A stretch of DNA of 64,000 bases, taken from NCBI GenBank assembly GCA_021396245.1, contig WNYE01000059.1, forward strand, positions 62,001 through 126,000, in the 5' to 3' direction. The notes beneath the pieces were generated by a model, which worked only from the letters and a program-made list of their open reading frames with translations, searched no databases and had not been told where the DNA came from. Position numbers and translations under genes: made by a program. The DNA is from Sporothrix humicola. Taxonomy: Eukaryota > Ascomycota > Sordariomycetes > Ophiostomatales > Ophiostomataceae. Position 1 is the first letter of the stretch. Every line of letters starts with the position of its first letter. Of the stretch, positions 43,914-56,325 are shown in pieces.

Positions 43914-46900
43914 CAAATGAGAAAGGATTGAGAGATCGAGAGAATCTAGAAATCGAGATTCAGCTGTTCCGTGCTCCAGAAGGAAGGGGAAATGGAGACA
44001 AAAAAGATCAAGAAAAGAAAAAGGTGGAAACGAAGGGAGAGACGAGGTGACAGAGATAGGGGGACAGCCAAAAGTGTTTATATGAAAGGACGAGGAAGGC
44101 AAAAAAAGAACGAAAAAGAGCGAGGAAAACAAGGGGGACGATTTTCAAGGAACATGGGCGAGGGAAAAAGAACGGACCAGGGAAAAGTGGGCAGGGGTGG
44201 GACAGGGGTGGTGGAAGAGAGGTGGTGGTGGCCCAAAAGAAGGCAGGAAGCAGAACGGAGACCAGACTGAGTAAGGTTGGGAAGGTACGAATACGGGAGC
44301 AGAAAGTGGATAGGCACGACACACTTCTCGTAATACAGAGGGAACAGTGGCTCGTAACGCAAACGACGATGAATACAGAAGGAGCAGGCGTGAAAGTCAC
44401 CAGAAAGAGCGAGTATAGAAGCTTCGTGGTGCAAGGAAGGAGCGATGGAAGCGAAGCAGTAAATGAAAATAAATAAAATAAAAACGAGGCTAAAGCAGCA
44501 GGTGAGAGAGAGAGCAAGACCAAACATGAGGCAACAGAGGCAACAAGAGGAATGTGCGCCGGAACGGCGAGTGCTTGCCCACGGCGCCATTTGCATCCGG
44601 AAGAAGCAGGCGTGACCCCGTGGCAGGTGGTCAAGATGCTCGTAATCGCCAGTCATTCTTTCCCTTTCTTACAATTTTTTACAGATGCTCGCGTGGTCTG
44701 CACCTTCCTTTGTTTGTGTTTGTCCATGTACATGCAAGTACGAAGCACACCAAAAAGACAGGCACAGGCATGCCCGCGCACACAGGGGGGTAAGGACGGG
44801 ATCACGAAATAAAGCAGGAGCAAAGGAGCAGCGGGCAAAGACGCAAAGACGTAACAGATGCAAAAGAGACGCAAGACGACGCACGACGACGCAAGAAAAA
44901 GGCCCAATTGGCACGTCTCTCGGTGTCTCGCACTCACACTCTATCTGTGGCGTGTTGCTTCTTTGTGTGCGACGTTCTGAAATCGGCAAAACGGTGCAAC
45001 GTGAGCGGGTTGTTAACAAAGGGCTGTCTTTCTCGGGCGTCGAAAGAGACATTGAAAGAGATACACTGGCACTGAAAGAAACAAATACAGGGCCTGCAGC
45101 GGAGAACCTCACTGCAACGAACCGTGGATACCGTCTGGCAGGCCCTCCCGGGCTGGCGGACTGGGCAAGGAAGCTGGAAGGAACAAGGCAAACCAAAACG
45201 GAAACAACCTTTTTCAGTTTCCAGGGGACGGAAGGAGGAAGGCAGGCACGAACGACCTCCACCCACACCCACACCACGACCGCCGCCAACGCCGCCGCCG
45301 GGGGTACCCCATGCAAGTGAGGTGCGCCAGGCCAGCCCACGCGCAGACACGAACCCACACGAGCCCACACCTGCCTGCAAAAGCGTCCAAAAGGCACAGA
45401 GCCCACACACACTTCTTCACTGTCTGCAGTCTTTTTTGCTGGTTTTGACAGTGTGTTGTTTTTTTCGCTGTATTTTTCTGCTTCTCATTCGAACTCACTC
45501 AAGCTTACTCACACTTCCCACTGCGGACTGTGTATTTCTCCTTTTTGGCGCAGAAGCGCAAAAACCCGGCGAGCCAGTGCAGTGCGATCGCGCCCAACTG
45601 CCAATAGCTCAGCGAAAAGCCGGAAAGCCAAGAAAAAAAGGCCCCGAGCCAACAAGAACGAAGGAGGAGCCTAGCCAAGAAAGGACCAGAAAACGGAGTC
45701 TTGGTTGAAGTTGTCCTCTCTTTTCTCTCTTTTTTCTTCAGCTGCAAGAGACCTTGTCCCGGCACAGTGGCGGTCCGGCGACAGTTGAAGCGGAAGTGGA
45801 AATCGAACAATGAGAAATCGGGATATCGAGAAGGGAAATCAAGTGCGCGCCAGCCGACGTCGCCGAAATGCAAAGCAAGAAATATGAGTACAAGCTCGAA
45901 CAGCAGGGATTGGTCTGCAAAAGACGACAGCCGCGATCGTGAGCGAATTGGGCGCGCTAAAACAGAAACGGATACAGATTCGAGATTTGAGATTTGAGAT
46001 TCGAGACTGGGAGAGGAGTCCGTTTCGGCGGCTCGCCTTATGAGGAGACGTTTATGAGAAGCATGTCTCGATCCGCTGGAGAAGTTTTGGTTCTGGTTTT
46101 GTCCAGTCTCAAACTCAGGGCTGGGCGGCAAAGGCCAAAGACTGGACAATCATCTATCCGCATTCACGCAATCTCCTATTTACTTTGTTTGGGATCCAGA
46201 CATGTTTCCAGCTCACAACACCATTCCAGATGTATTGGATGGCAGAGATGCTACAATCTGGCGCAATTTTGTTCTCATTTCACGAACCGAGAGGCACAGG
46301 AAAATTTTCATGGACGGCCTCACGAGAACAGGCTGTTTATAAATATGTCTTCCACGAGACATTTATTCAGCGAGCAGCACTCTCGTGAAGCCGTTGAATA
46401 GCTGTTGAATACCCGTTGAATGTCTGTTGGATATGGGATATCATTGGCAGTCAATGACACCGACCATTGCTTATCTCGCACCTTTCTCTCCGGCGAGCCT
46501 TGCTCAAAATATATATTTGGCAACGTTGCGTGTTCCAGGCTGTTCTCTGTTCTTTACTTCTTCCTTTTTCTTTTCTTCTTCCGGAACGATGGGACGGCTT
46601 CTTCGGCAGGCCCAGGCCGTGTCATTCTGAGCCGCAGTGGCCTGGAATAGGCAATATCATACGGACATTTTTTTTTTTTCGAATGTCTGTGTGTTGTCTT
46701 CGAAATCCTAATTTACAAACATTAGGTCTCAGCGAGGAGAAGAAAAAGATAAGACGAATGTTCTCCAACAAGGAGAGCCCAGAATAGGATCCAAAAACGG
46801 AAGCAAGCACTTTCAAGTGAATCTCGAATACTCAGTATTCGCCTCATTGTCTCGCGTCTCCTGTCAATCATCCTCCGTTTTGATGAACCATGCCGCCACA

Positions 46901-49900
46901 CGTCTTTTCTCCTGCAGCAGTTAGTGCCGTGGGCGTCGGCCGATCACGTTTTCGCAGTCAAGGGAGAGCGAACACATCGAGCATCCACTGAAAAATTGCC
47001 CGGTTGAGCCTGGTTCGACTGGTTTTATCCTCTTATTCTCCATGGTAAGACGCCTGGAGGAAGTGCTTGCAGGAAAGCTGGAAGCGGCTCGACTTACGTG
47101 CAGCTGTTTAGGTGCATATTTGCCTGCCAACGCATATTCAATAGCGCGTTTTGGGAGGAGGACTTTTCTTCACCTTTTTCAGCTCGACCAGGGGTAGTAT
47201 TTACAAACTATCTGACAAAATTCTGCAGTGTTTTGTCACCACGACATGACTTATCCTGACTTGGTCCGGCCTGCTTGGGTCTATCCAGATCTGGCCAGAC
47301 CAGACCTGACTATGACCGTGTGTGCATTGTTTACTATCGTGACATGCTACCATGGGACAGAAAAGGCACGCATTCAGCTGTGATCCTTTGTTGATTTTTA
47401 TTTGCTTTTTTCATGTCATCTTCTGCATCGCTATGACCGCTCTCGGCAGACATTTTCTTCAGGACCCCTCACGATTTCCCAAAGGGAGATGGAGGGGCGG
47501 CTCGTGGGGAGAGAGAAGAGAATCAAAAATATGCAAGCTATTTACAAAACCAGACTCCTTGGCGCGAGCGTGCAGAATAAAAATTGGTCAAAAGGGGTGG
47601 ACTCCGCTACAAACGTGGACAAAACGAGGGTTCCCTGTGCCATTGATCAAAACCCGATCAAAAGGGAGAGCGAGATGAATGTGGAGGTTCCATACGAAAG
47701 AACAAAAGAACAATTTTTGAAATATGCCGCCTCACCGGAAGAGGGTTAAAAAGGGCTGCCGGGCTGTTGATTGTGGTGATTTTGGCGAGATTTTGAATTG
47801 CGAATTTCACAAAAATACAGGCAACATCCCGGTTTGCTTCGCAGTCATTCTACCCACGACTAAGCCTCGAGAAGCACGCCGAGGTCCGGCTATGCAATAT
47901 TTGGCATACAGGAGATGAACGCGTGCACAAAACGAGGTTAGCAGTCAACAGAGGGCAATGACAACAAATGTCCGAGCTATTCTCAACGTTTGCCGAACGA
48001 GACTTGACTTCTTTTCTTCTTTTGAATTTTTTGAAAGCTGTATCAACTGCATGGATGATATTAAACAATGCCGGGCAATTTTACAGGAACCTCTTCGGTG
48101 AGAGCAGTTCATTGTCTAGATGTCTGGAATGCAGAGGTCGAGGAATGGCCCAAGCCTTGTGGCGCTCCGTTTTGGTGGCCGTTTTGATCTTCCACTTTTT
48201 TGCTGCGATGTTTTTGAAAAACTTTGAAAACGGCCAGCCCCCATGCCCCTGCATCCCCCTTGCAATCTCCACGCCAAGCGTGCGGAAGTACGCCGACGTG
48301 GAGGCGAGGAGGAACTGAAGGAACAGACTGAACATCCGTGCAGAGGCAGACAGACAAGAGAGACAAAGTGAGGCAACAGTGACAAATTGACATGGTGACA
48401 GAGTGACAAGTTACAGGATACAGGTGCGAATGCACAAAAAAATACAGGATGGGTACAAACTACAGAATCTGCCAGAATTGGAAATCAATTGACGCCTCCA
48501 GGCCCTTCATATGAAACTCGCCGGCAAGGAAGTAAATACAGTACGACTACGCCATACAATATGCAATACAATATGCAATATAGACTGCCGACCAGACAAA
48601 ACAAGGCTTTTGTCGCTTTTCAAGCAAGCTTCATCTGCTGGCAAAAAAGGTAAAGAATAACCAAACGAGCCAAATAGGACGGTTTACCAAAAGCAGGATT
48701 CAAAAATATGCATGGCATCTCGATTTCTATTGATTTCTCTATATTCGGACGATTCCAGTGAGTTGTCCCTTTATTCTCACATGAAGAGGAGCTCAAGCGA
48801 GCTCGATATCTTGCAGCGAAGCTCATGTATCTCATCTACCCCGGTCGCAGCTCGATGTGACGTGATGACAAGTCGATGTCGTCGACGCGCAGAATTAGAT
48901 AGGGACCGCTCAAGCCTGTTCCCGCACCAACGCAGCCGCCCTGGAAGGAGGAGAACCCCTGTCTGTCTGCCCGACGCTGGAGTCTGGCTTTTGGTTCTGT
49001 GGTTCTCTGGTTCAGCGAATTGGACGTGCATTGTGTGTCTCTTTCATCATCCGTTTTGAGACTTCGAGGTTCAGAGGCGTTTGCGAACGGACAATCATTT
49101 TGTCGGTGTCGTATTTTCATCTCATTTTTTGCCTCATAATGCGTTGTCACTTACAATGTACAAAATACTTGTATCTTTGCAAGTTCATACAGAGTACAGT
49201 ATTTCGACTTGAACGGAACATTACTCTTATTTTCGTCATGATCGACCACCATTCTTTCATTTTTCTTGTTCTCCAGCTCTCAAACGGACAACTCGCAATC
49301 GACGTCCTTTTTTTGTAAGGCGACCCTTGATTTCTTTGTTCTCAATGCGTGCTGGCGTGGACTTCACTCACACCTCGCTTGGCCAAGACCAAGACCCGCG
49401 AGACCCTCCTTCTTTTCTGTGAATCTGCCGAGTATTACAAGAAGAAAACGCCCCCGTCGTTGCCGGCCCAAGGGCCGTTGTGTTGATTACTACGACCACA
49501 AAAGTACTCTGTTCGCGTTTGTCGTGTATCATTCTTGATCGCGTCGTTACGGAGAATTTTGTGAGATATGGAGTACTTGTAAGATTGTAGGATGCACCGT
49601 TTTCACTGGCAATGGCCACCTGTTGGCGTCCATCTCACCGGGCAAAGGATGCTCAAGCTTTGGTCAGGGTGGCCCATTGGCCCAGCCTTTTATCTGTCTT
49701 TGGCCGCTTCTTTGCGTTGTAACCTGACGTGGGGAGCATTCAATGTGGAAACACGGCAGCGAACGAAAGGAAGACGAGACTAAAAAGCCAAAATAACGGA
49801 GAAAGGCCCAGGCTCTGCCAGTGCCAGATTACAGAGAGAAGAACAGATAATAGGGAACGGACAACGGACAAAAGCTTACGGTCCCTCAGTCCTTCCTTTG

Positions 49901-52841
49901 AATATCTTGTCTTTGCGGTCCATTGCCCTGCTGTTGCGCAAAACTGACGATCCCCTCTTTTCTTCGCCAAAGCTCGCAAAAAATAAAGTGAGATAACCAA
50001 AAAGAGTAAGATGGATCAGTGAGGACGGAGAGATGCACAGAGGAATTCTGTATTACGGATTACAGCGCGGCATCACAGTCGCAGTGGCGTCTTTTGGGGC
50101 GTTTTGGGGGCGCTTTTCTCCCTCAAAAATTACCCTTTGAATCGTAATTTGCACATTTTGCTCCTCTTCTCTTATTTTCTTCCTGCAGACACTTCCGAGC
50201 AATGGAAAAAAGAAGAGAGACAGAAATGTCTTGGCTTTGGCCGGGGGGTGGTTTCTGTCATCAAATTGATTTTAAAGTGCATGAGTTGTCTGGAGAACAA
50301 GACGGGCGTCGAGAAGATGATGCACTCCGTGAGAAAGTCACACATCGATGTATTTCCCAACCTCGTCAATTTTTGGCCTTCCCAGAAAGGCTACGAGCAT
50401 CCAACCCACCTGTCACTCCGCCCATCATTGTTAGCTTCAGTGGTCAGCTCCATCTCTTCTGTCACCGTCATCCCTTTCTACAGAATGCATTCTCGTATTT
50501 GCTCCGCATGGGGCCAAAGAGTGACGGGAGCAGGAAAGCAGAATAGCAAAAAGCGTAACTTCGCACAGCCCGTCGTTTGCTTTGCATGCCTCATGCGCCG
50601 TATGGAAGCATCGGTTGGTTGGTGGTCATTTTTATAAATTTTGAGTGTCACTTTTTTACTCGTATTGACTCTATTGTAGATGGTGTGAACATTGAACCGG
50701 CATACAACCTACACAGTACACTCTGCAGTCTGCAGTCTGCTCTGCAGACAATTGTGGGCATATCGAAGCGATCTTGAACATTTTGTCTCTCCTCTCCATA
50801 TCCATAGCAATCCATAGCCTGCCGAGCCTGTCGCCTTGCCTGTGCCTCGAGCCTGCCTCCACTGCCAGCCTTTTCTTGGCCCACAGAACCAGAACCAGAA
50901 TTGGCCCCTCACTATCAGATGCTTTCGACTTTTTGTCACTTCACCCCGCTATTAAGAATCAGCACCGGGTGAGAATCAGAAACTCGTACGTCGTACGAGT
51001 AAAAAGGCAAGAGAGCCTCTTGGCTCTTTTACTTTGCTACTAAAATCTTGTATGATGCTCACTGCAGAACAAGTTCCTTTTTTTATCAGTCAAATGGCAC
51101 ATCCCACCCCCACTACAGAGTAGCCCTTGTTCACGGACTGGCCGGCTGCAGGATATATCCAGTCCTCAATCTACAACCGATGATATTCCGGAGCACGGGT
51201 GGCGGGGTGGAAAGAAAAGAACGAGTAACGACGTCGAGGCAAATAGAGGAGGTAGTCTGTAGGCGAGCATAAAAGGTGGGTAGAAAAATGATGTTTTGCA
51301 TGTGGCGTGGGGACGGACTTGCTTTTTGTTACTATTTTGCTTCTTTGGCGTCTATCGTCTTGCAGGCTGCATGAGTCCGGCCTGTAATGGCAGGACGAAA
51401 AGAAGACTAACACGATGGCAGGAGGGGGCAATGAGGAGGATGTATCGGGTTTGCGAGAAGTTTGCGAGGAGGCTGGGACAGATTGTGCCAGGATAAGAGG
51501 AGATAGACAAGATACGTCGAAATGGCAGGCAGGATGGCGATGGCATGGCTGATTTTTCCTTGGTTTACAGACTTGCCTCCTTCCATTCTTGATATCATAC
51601 AGTAGCGGCGCTGCAACCTAACGTCAATCAAGAATAGAGTGAAGATATAAAAGTAATTATTATCGACAACAGAAAAGAAACCGGTGATGCACATGCACAC
51701 ACGAAACGGTGGCTTGCTTATCAGGAGTTTTCCTGCCATGTCGTCCACCCCGAGATATTTACTCCGGCTTTCGGTCGCCATACGTAAGGGCCGTTCCCGG
51801 GATTCAAAACAGTATTCAAGATATTAAACAGTCTTGACATCGCATAGATGAGCTTGAATTTACAGTCACAGCCTAGCGACTGCATCACGACCCTTGAACG
51901 CAGTATCACGGCACTCATTTGGTGGTATTTTTGATCATGGTTTGTTGAACAATTTATTTATCTGCGAGCGCATATTATTTTGATTATTTCTGCTCTTCTC
52001 TTGTCTTTCTCGTCGCTCTCGCCTCGTATCATGCACGCATGCCACCATCCCCTGACTGCACCTCGTATACGAGGATCACTGCCCGCCGCGTCACGGCGCC
52101 CGCCCGCAGCACTGGAATCACACGACCGTGCCTCCCGGCGGCACCGTGCAGCAGCAATGCAGGTGGGTAAATGGGTGTTTGTGAGTAAAAACACGACTTG
52201 AATATTTACAGATTTGTTGGGTACGACAACTTAAAAAATCAGGGTCCGAACTCGAGACGACAAGGTCAAAAGAAGGGTTCAGATGCTATATTTACGGCCT
52301 CGATATCCGAGACAGGCACCATCTTTCCAGTTACTGTCTTGTTCTTCTCGTGATGGTGACGAATCCTTTGTTTGCCCCCTGCATCATCCGAAGTTTCTCA
52401 CGTTTTGAGGATAAACAGACGTAACGAGTGGCATCGAGAGGCAGAAACGAGAACAATAAAAAGAACAGAGCAGCATCCTCCGCCAATAAATGTGATGAAA
52501 GCACGCTAACAATTAAGCCAGAGCCTGTGATACGAACAAGCACAAAAGACGACGAAAAAATAGACAGAGCTAAAGACCAACGACAACCTATTTGCTTTGG
52601 CCGCTATCCTATTAATACATCCTCAACAGACAAGCAAGTCCAACTGTTGGCCAGAGCTACAGAAGCTATCCGTAGTGTGAAAAAGTAGGCTCCTACATTA
52701 ACCAAAACGGTGGGAAAGTCAACAAAAAGGAGCAACTACAAGAAACTAGCAAAGAAGCCAAGTGACGAAAATTGACAAAAACCAACAGACAGGTACAAGT
52801 AGGACACCTTCTCTGAAAAGTCGTCTGTTTACACTTCCGCG

Positions 52842-53196
52842 TTAACCCTTGCTTTGTGGCGAATAAAAAAGTACGTTTACAGGAGACACTTTCGAGACTC
52901 TGTCGACTATTTTTTTCTGTTCCGCACGCCATGTTACATTGAGCTCCCCATTTTTATCTACGAGTACGTATGTCGGCATTGTCATCGATGCATTTGGCAT
53001 CCCAGCCGACACTTGCTCGGCTCTCGCCCAGTCGCCGTCAGAGGTTGCTGACTCTGTGGAAGCAAGGGGTGTCGTCGATGTACCGCTCCACATTCACAAA
53101 ATCAACGTTGGGACATTCTTTCTGTTTGTTCCGTGACGTTTTGGCAAGGATGAATTTCCCCTTTGAGACTTGGACTGACGTTGTGATGTGCAGCTC
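52842..53196 (-). pseudogene. Thioredoxin-fold relic, broken and without the CxxC site
   Basis: Two pieces in different frames. Piece A (53196-53038) reads LHITTSVQVSKGKFILAK, then QKECPNVDFVNVERYIDD, and ends at a stop. This resembles strand 1, strand 2 and strand 3 of thioredoxin (ITS, KPVVVDF, YPNVKFVKVDVDE). Piece B (about 53037-52842) reads SMTMPTYVLVDKNGELNVTW, then RAEQKKIVDRVSKV, resembling the cis-proline strand MPTF.FFKNG and the last helix. The segment that should hold WCGPC is missing between FILA and PNVDF, and a frame change separates A from B. No start codon or clean intron restores a complete gene by eye. Resemblance is from memory of the fold, so this is a moderate call. A chance ORF pair is the alternative. 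Confidence 0.38.
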
Positions 53197-54416
53197 TGTG
53201 TCTTCCGTTTTACGATTCCGTCTTCATCCTGCCTGTTGGGTCAACCGATTCACCAACAGATTATGTTTTGTCTTGGGCCTGGCTCTCCCTTCCATTGCAC
53301 GGCAATTCACATGTTTTTTCTCGTCTTCCTTTGTCCTTTTAGCCTTGCAAGAGGGTGACGTACGAAGTGCAACGCTACATACAGCTATCTCCAGCCATCG
53401 GTCCATATGCAGCATCTCCTCTTTTTTATTTTCCTTTTTTTCTGTTTCTCCTTTATCCCTCTCTTTTCAACCTGTCTCCTCCTTTTTTTTTTCCCCTCCC
53501 TTTCTTCGCCTCCATGACACTTTCCTGTCTGTCATCGGACTCCACCGAGTCTAAATCGGACTGCGGAACCTATCTTGCAAGTTTACTCTCCAGTTCTCCG
53601 CCCGGCATCTGGGCGACGGTGGAGAACGAATGCCTGTAAGGCGCCTGCAATGCCTGCGGATGCCTGTAACTTGCTCCTCTTTTGGCAGAGTCCAGCCTGT
53701 TTCTGTAACCACCTCTGTATCAAGTTTGCAAGTCAAGATAGTCTCGAAAGCCTCGAATCGCGTACTAGGCCATTTTGTTCTATTGACTAAAAGTTTATGG
53801 ACTTTTTTTCTGTTAGCACAGACAAAACAGGGACCAGAACAAAGAACAAAGAGGATTGGACCTTTAGTTTTTTTGTATTTTTGACCTTTTTTTCTTCACA
53901 CTTTGCCTCAACCTTGGAAGTGAAGAAAAAATAAGAGCAAGAAGCCAGGAACCACCTCTACACTAAGCAAAAAAGGTTCACGGTGTGGCAAGAGAAAAAG
54001 AAGAAAAACCAATGCTTGGCCAGAGAATTGACAAGTTCCGTCCTGCCGTGATGCTTAAGATGGCAATGACACCTCCCATCGTTCAGTCCATCATCCAACC
54101 ACATACTGCCGCATGACAGCTGCGAACACAAGAGACAGCATCATCCCAACCTCTGGGTTTAAGACGATCGATCGAATCGTGCAACTCTCCAGAGTATCTC
54201 AGCATGTCGTGTTCCCCACGCGATCAAGGGAGAGAGAAACAGTCGAGACAGCTCACTCAGTGAAGGGGAAACCTAGCTAGCTAGCCCACAAAATGGCAGG
54301 AAACAAAAACCGGGTCGGGCGGGTGTCGATCCAGCCAAACCAGCGGACAGTTGACGGTGGACGGACAAGGGCGATCATCACCCTCAAGTTCGTATTGCTC
54401 GAATTTCGTATTTACA

Positions 54417-54593
54417 CACGTGACTTCACACGTGTACTACCCGGATGGGCATAGTCGGATCTGTCGGTTGACCCCGGATTTGGGATGAGGAAACTGCTGA
54501 GGAGCCAGCCAATGACAGCCGTCGGGCAGGCACGTTCAGTGCAGGTTCGCCATCGTGGTTGCGAATTTAACACAAATTAGTAGTCAGCACGTG
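54417..54593. promoter_or_regulatory. Cluster of three CACGTG E-boxes upstream of the phosphodiesterase gene
   Basis: Perfect CACGTG at 54417-54422, 54429-54434 and 54588-54593. The first two are 12 bases apart, about one helical turn, and the start codon is 311-487 bases downstream. CACGTG is the core site for Pho4/NUC-1 (phosphate starvation) and Cbf1-type bHLH proteins in fungi. Which factor acts here is inference. Confidence 0.55.
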
Positions 54594-54903
54594 ATTTTCG
54601 CGAATCGACCTCAGACTCGAGCATAACGGCAACGACGATGCCCAGACAACAATCTTTCCATTAACACAACGCGTCTGAGAGGCAGTAGAAGGGGAGGTTC
54701 ATCTTCTTTCTCATTACTTTCGCTTCGTTTCTTTTATCAGCATCTTCAAGCCAGCTGCCAAAGTGCACCATTGCATCAGTATCCAGCATCGTCGCATCTC
54801 GAGATGTTTGCGCCCCGAGTCGTTTTACCATCCCATGTGCTTTAAAGCGCATTCCGATCGTTCAATCTCATTTATTCGCCAGTTTTACGTCATACTGGCC
54901 GTC

Positions 54904-56325
54904 ATGTCGCTCACTCCGCGCCGCGCCGTCCTCTCGGTGCCCTTTGTGCTGCTCCTCGCCTTTATTCTGACGACATGGTTTGACATCTTCGACCTCGTCC
55001 CGGATTTCGACTCGTCGTCCGTCAGTGTTCCCCATATCCAGGCTAATACGGTGGCCCGGGAGGTGCCTGTAGCTAAGGAGACTGCCGCGCCGGTTGTGGA
55101 CGCCGAAAAGGCAAAGCCCAGCCACTCAGACAACATTGCCTACATCAACAGCTTCCTCGTTCCTGTTAATGCCAGTCCCGAGGCCGACCACACCTCTCCC
55201 TTTTCCTTTGACTTGGCGGCCGCCCTCGAGGGTGCCAATGCATCTCTGTATGCCAACTGGATGGCCTCGGCGCCCGACGACTGGTCGCTTGCCCGTCTGG
55301 CCATTCCAGGAACCCATGATACTCTGACGCACCGAATCGACCTGCTCAGCTACAGGTGCCAGAATGCCGCGCTGTCCGAGCAGCTGGCCGCCGGCGTGCG
55401 GTACCTTGATGTCCGAGCGCGAGTCCAGGTCCAGCCGTCGTCCGAGTCGTCTCCATCCAAGGCAAACCCACTCGGCATCTACCACGCTTCCGTCTACACG
55501 GGCTACGAGTTTGCCGATGTCGCACAGACCGTCTTTGCCTTTTTGGAGGCACACCCGACCGAGATTGTTATTATGCGGCTCAAGGAAGAGGCCCTGCCGC
55601 TCAACGGCTCCGTGTCAGACCCGCCCGGCCCGGCCAAGGATGCCGGCCAGTTTGCCATTGACTCGTCTGTCTCGCCGCCGTTTTTGGACGCCTTTGACAA
55701 CTACCGTCTCCACGACCCGCGGACGGCTCCAGGACTCGCCAAGTATCTCTACCGCTTCAACACCAGCGACGACCCGCAGTTTCAGACCCCGCCGCCTGCG
55801 CACATCCCGACCGTCGGCGAGCTCCGCGGCAAGATTCTGATCCTGCAAGAATTCCCCTACTTCCCCGTGGGCTACCTCGCTGCACCGCCCGGCTCGATTC
55901 CGTGGTACGGCATCCCCTGGGAACTCTCGTCGCGCCTGCTTGAGATCGAGGACTACTGGCAGACCGCCAACCTCTCCGCCCTCGACGACAAGTGGGTGGC
56001 TGTCCGCGACAACCTGCAGGCCGCCGCTAAAAACGCGACTGTAGACGAGAATAGCATGGCGCTCTTCTTGTCCCACTTGAGCGCCAGTGTCGGTGTCACG
56101 CCCATTGATGCCGCCGCCGGGCCGACCAACCACTCGGTCGAGGGCATCAACGACCGCACGGGCCGGTGGCTGGAACGCGGCGACGATCTGGCCGAGAGCT
56201 GGGAGGCCGGCAGCCCGCATTCTGGGCCGTATACGCCCGTTGGTGTTGTCATGGCGGATTTCCCTGGCCGCCGGCTGATTGATGCCATCCTGCGCCGGAA
56301 CACATTCTTCGAGTTCCAAGCTTAG
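54904..56325 (+). CDS. Membrane-anchored PI-PLC X-like phosphodiesterase
   Basis: I start at ATG 54904, which gives MSLTPRRAVLSV and a signal-anchor span at about residues 8-25 (VLSVPFVLLLAFILTTW). The total is 473 residues with no intron. An in-frame ATG at 54835 would add 23 residues without improving the signal. The TIM-barrel X-domain starts near residue 120. The first catalytic His lies in AIPGTHDTLTH (near 137), an Arg motif in GVRYLDVRARV, and the second His in GIYHASVYTGYEFADV (near 192), followed by AHPTEIVIMRLKEE. These match the bacterial-type, calcium-independent PI-PLC/PLCXD superfamily. Several N-x-S/T sites agree with a lumenal or extracellular catalytic domain. The substrate, phosphatidylinositol or a glycosyl-PI, is not determined. 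Confidence 0.82.
   Translation: MSLTPRRAVLSVPFVLLLAFILTTWFDIFDLVPDFDSSSVSVPHIQANTVAREVPVAKETAAPVVDAEKAKPSHSDNIAYINSFLVPVNASPEADHTSPFSFDLAAALEGANASLYANWMASAPDDWSLARLAIPGTHDTLTHRIDLLSYRCQNAALSEQLAAGVRYLDVRARVQVQPSSESSPSKANPLGIYHASVYTGYEFADVAQTVFAFLEAHPTEIVIMRLKEEALPLNGSVSDPPGPAKDAGQFAIDSSVSPPFLDAFDNYRLHDPRTAPGLAKYLYRFNTSDDPQFQTPPPAHIPTVGELRGKILILQEFPYFPVGYLAAPPGSIPWYGIPWELSSRLLEIEDYWQTANLSALDDKWVAVRDNLQAAAKNATVDENSMALFLSHLSASVGVTPIDAAAGPTNHSVEGINDRTGRWLERGDDLAESWEAGSPHSGPYTPVGVVMADFPGRRLIDAILRRNTFFEFQA

Larger units (their letters stand above)
42957..54903. other. 11.9-kb spacer between divergent genes, no intact recognised gene
   Basis: Bases 43400-44520 are purine-rich on + (the pyrimidine direction for the WSC gene) and include the (AG)n microsatellite. 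Bases 44550-46000 are mixed. Bases 46000-53000 are AT-richer, with short ORFs of no known family. A thioredoxin-like relic lies at 52842-53196 (-). A C/T-rich block at 53405-53520 is followed by another AT-rich stretch, and a CACGTG cluster lies at 54417-54593. Candidate ORFs of up to about 250 codons (for example 44669-45412 -, 45124-45708 +, 50104-50637 +) show no domain, membrane pattern or codon texture that I trust. Confidence 0.4.

Noticed and set aside
44669..45708. ORFs of 194-247 codons on both strands
   Set aside because: Low-complexity translations of purine/pyrimidine-biased DNA with no start context, domain or splice support. Both strands are equally open.
47250..47315. Inverted and direct repeats around CCAGATCTGG and CAGACC
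   Set aside because: Short and imperfect, with no element ends, target duplication or transposase nearby.
50104..50637. 177-codon + strand ORF in the large spacer
   Set aside because: No recognisable domain, mixed hydrophobic segments without a plausible topology, and AT-rich codon usage unlike the genes here.
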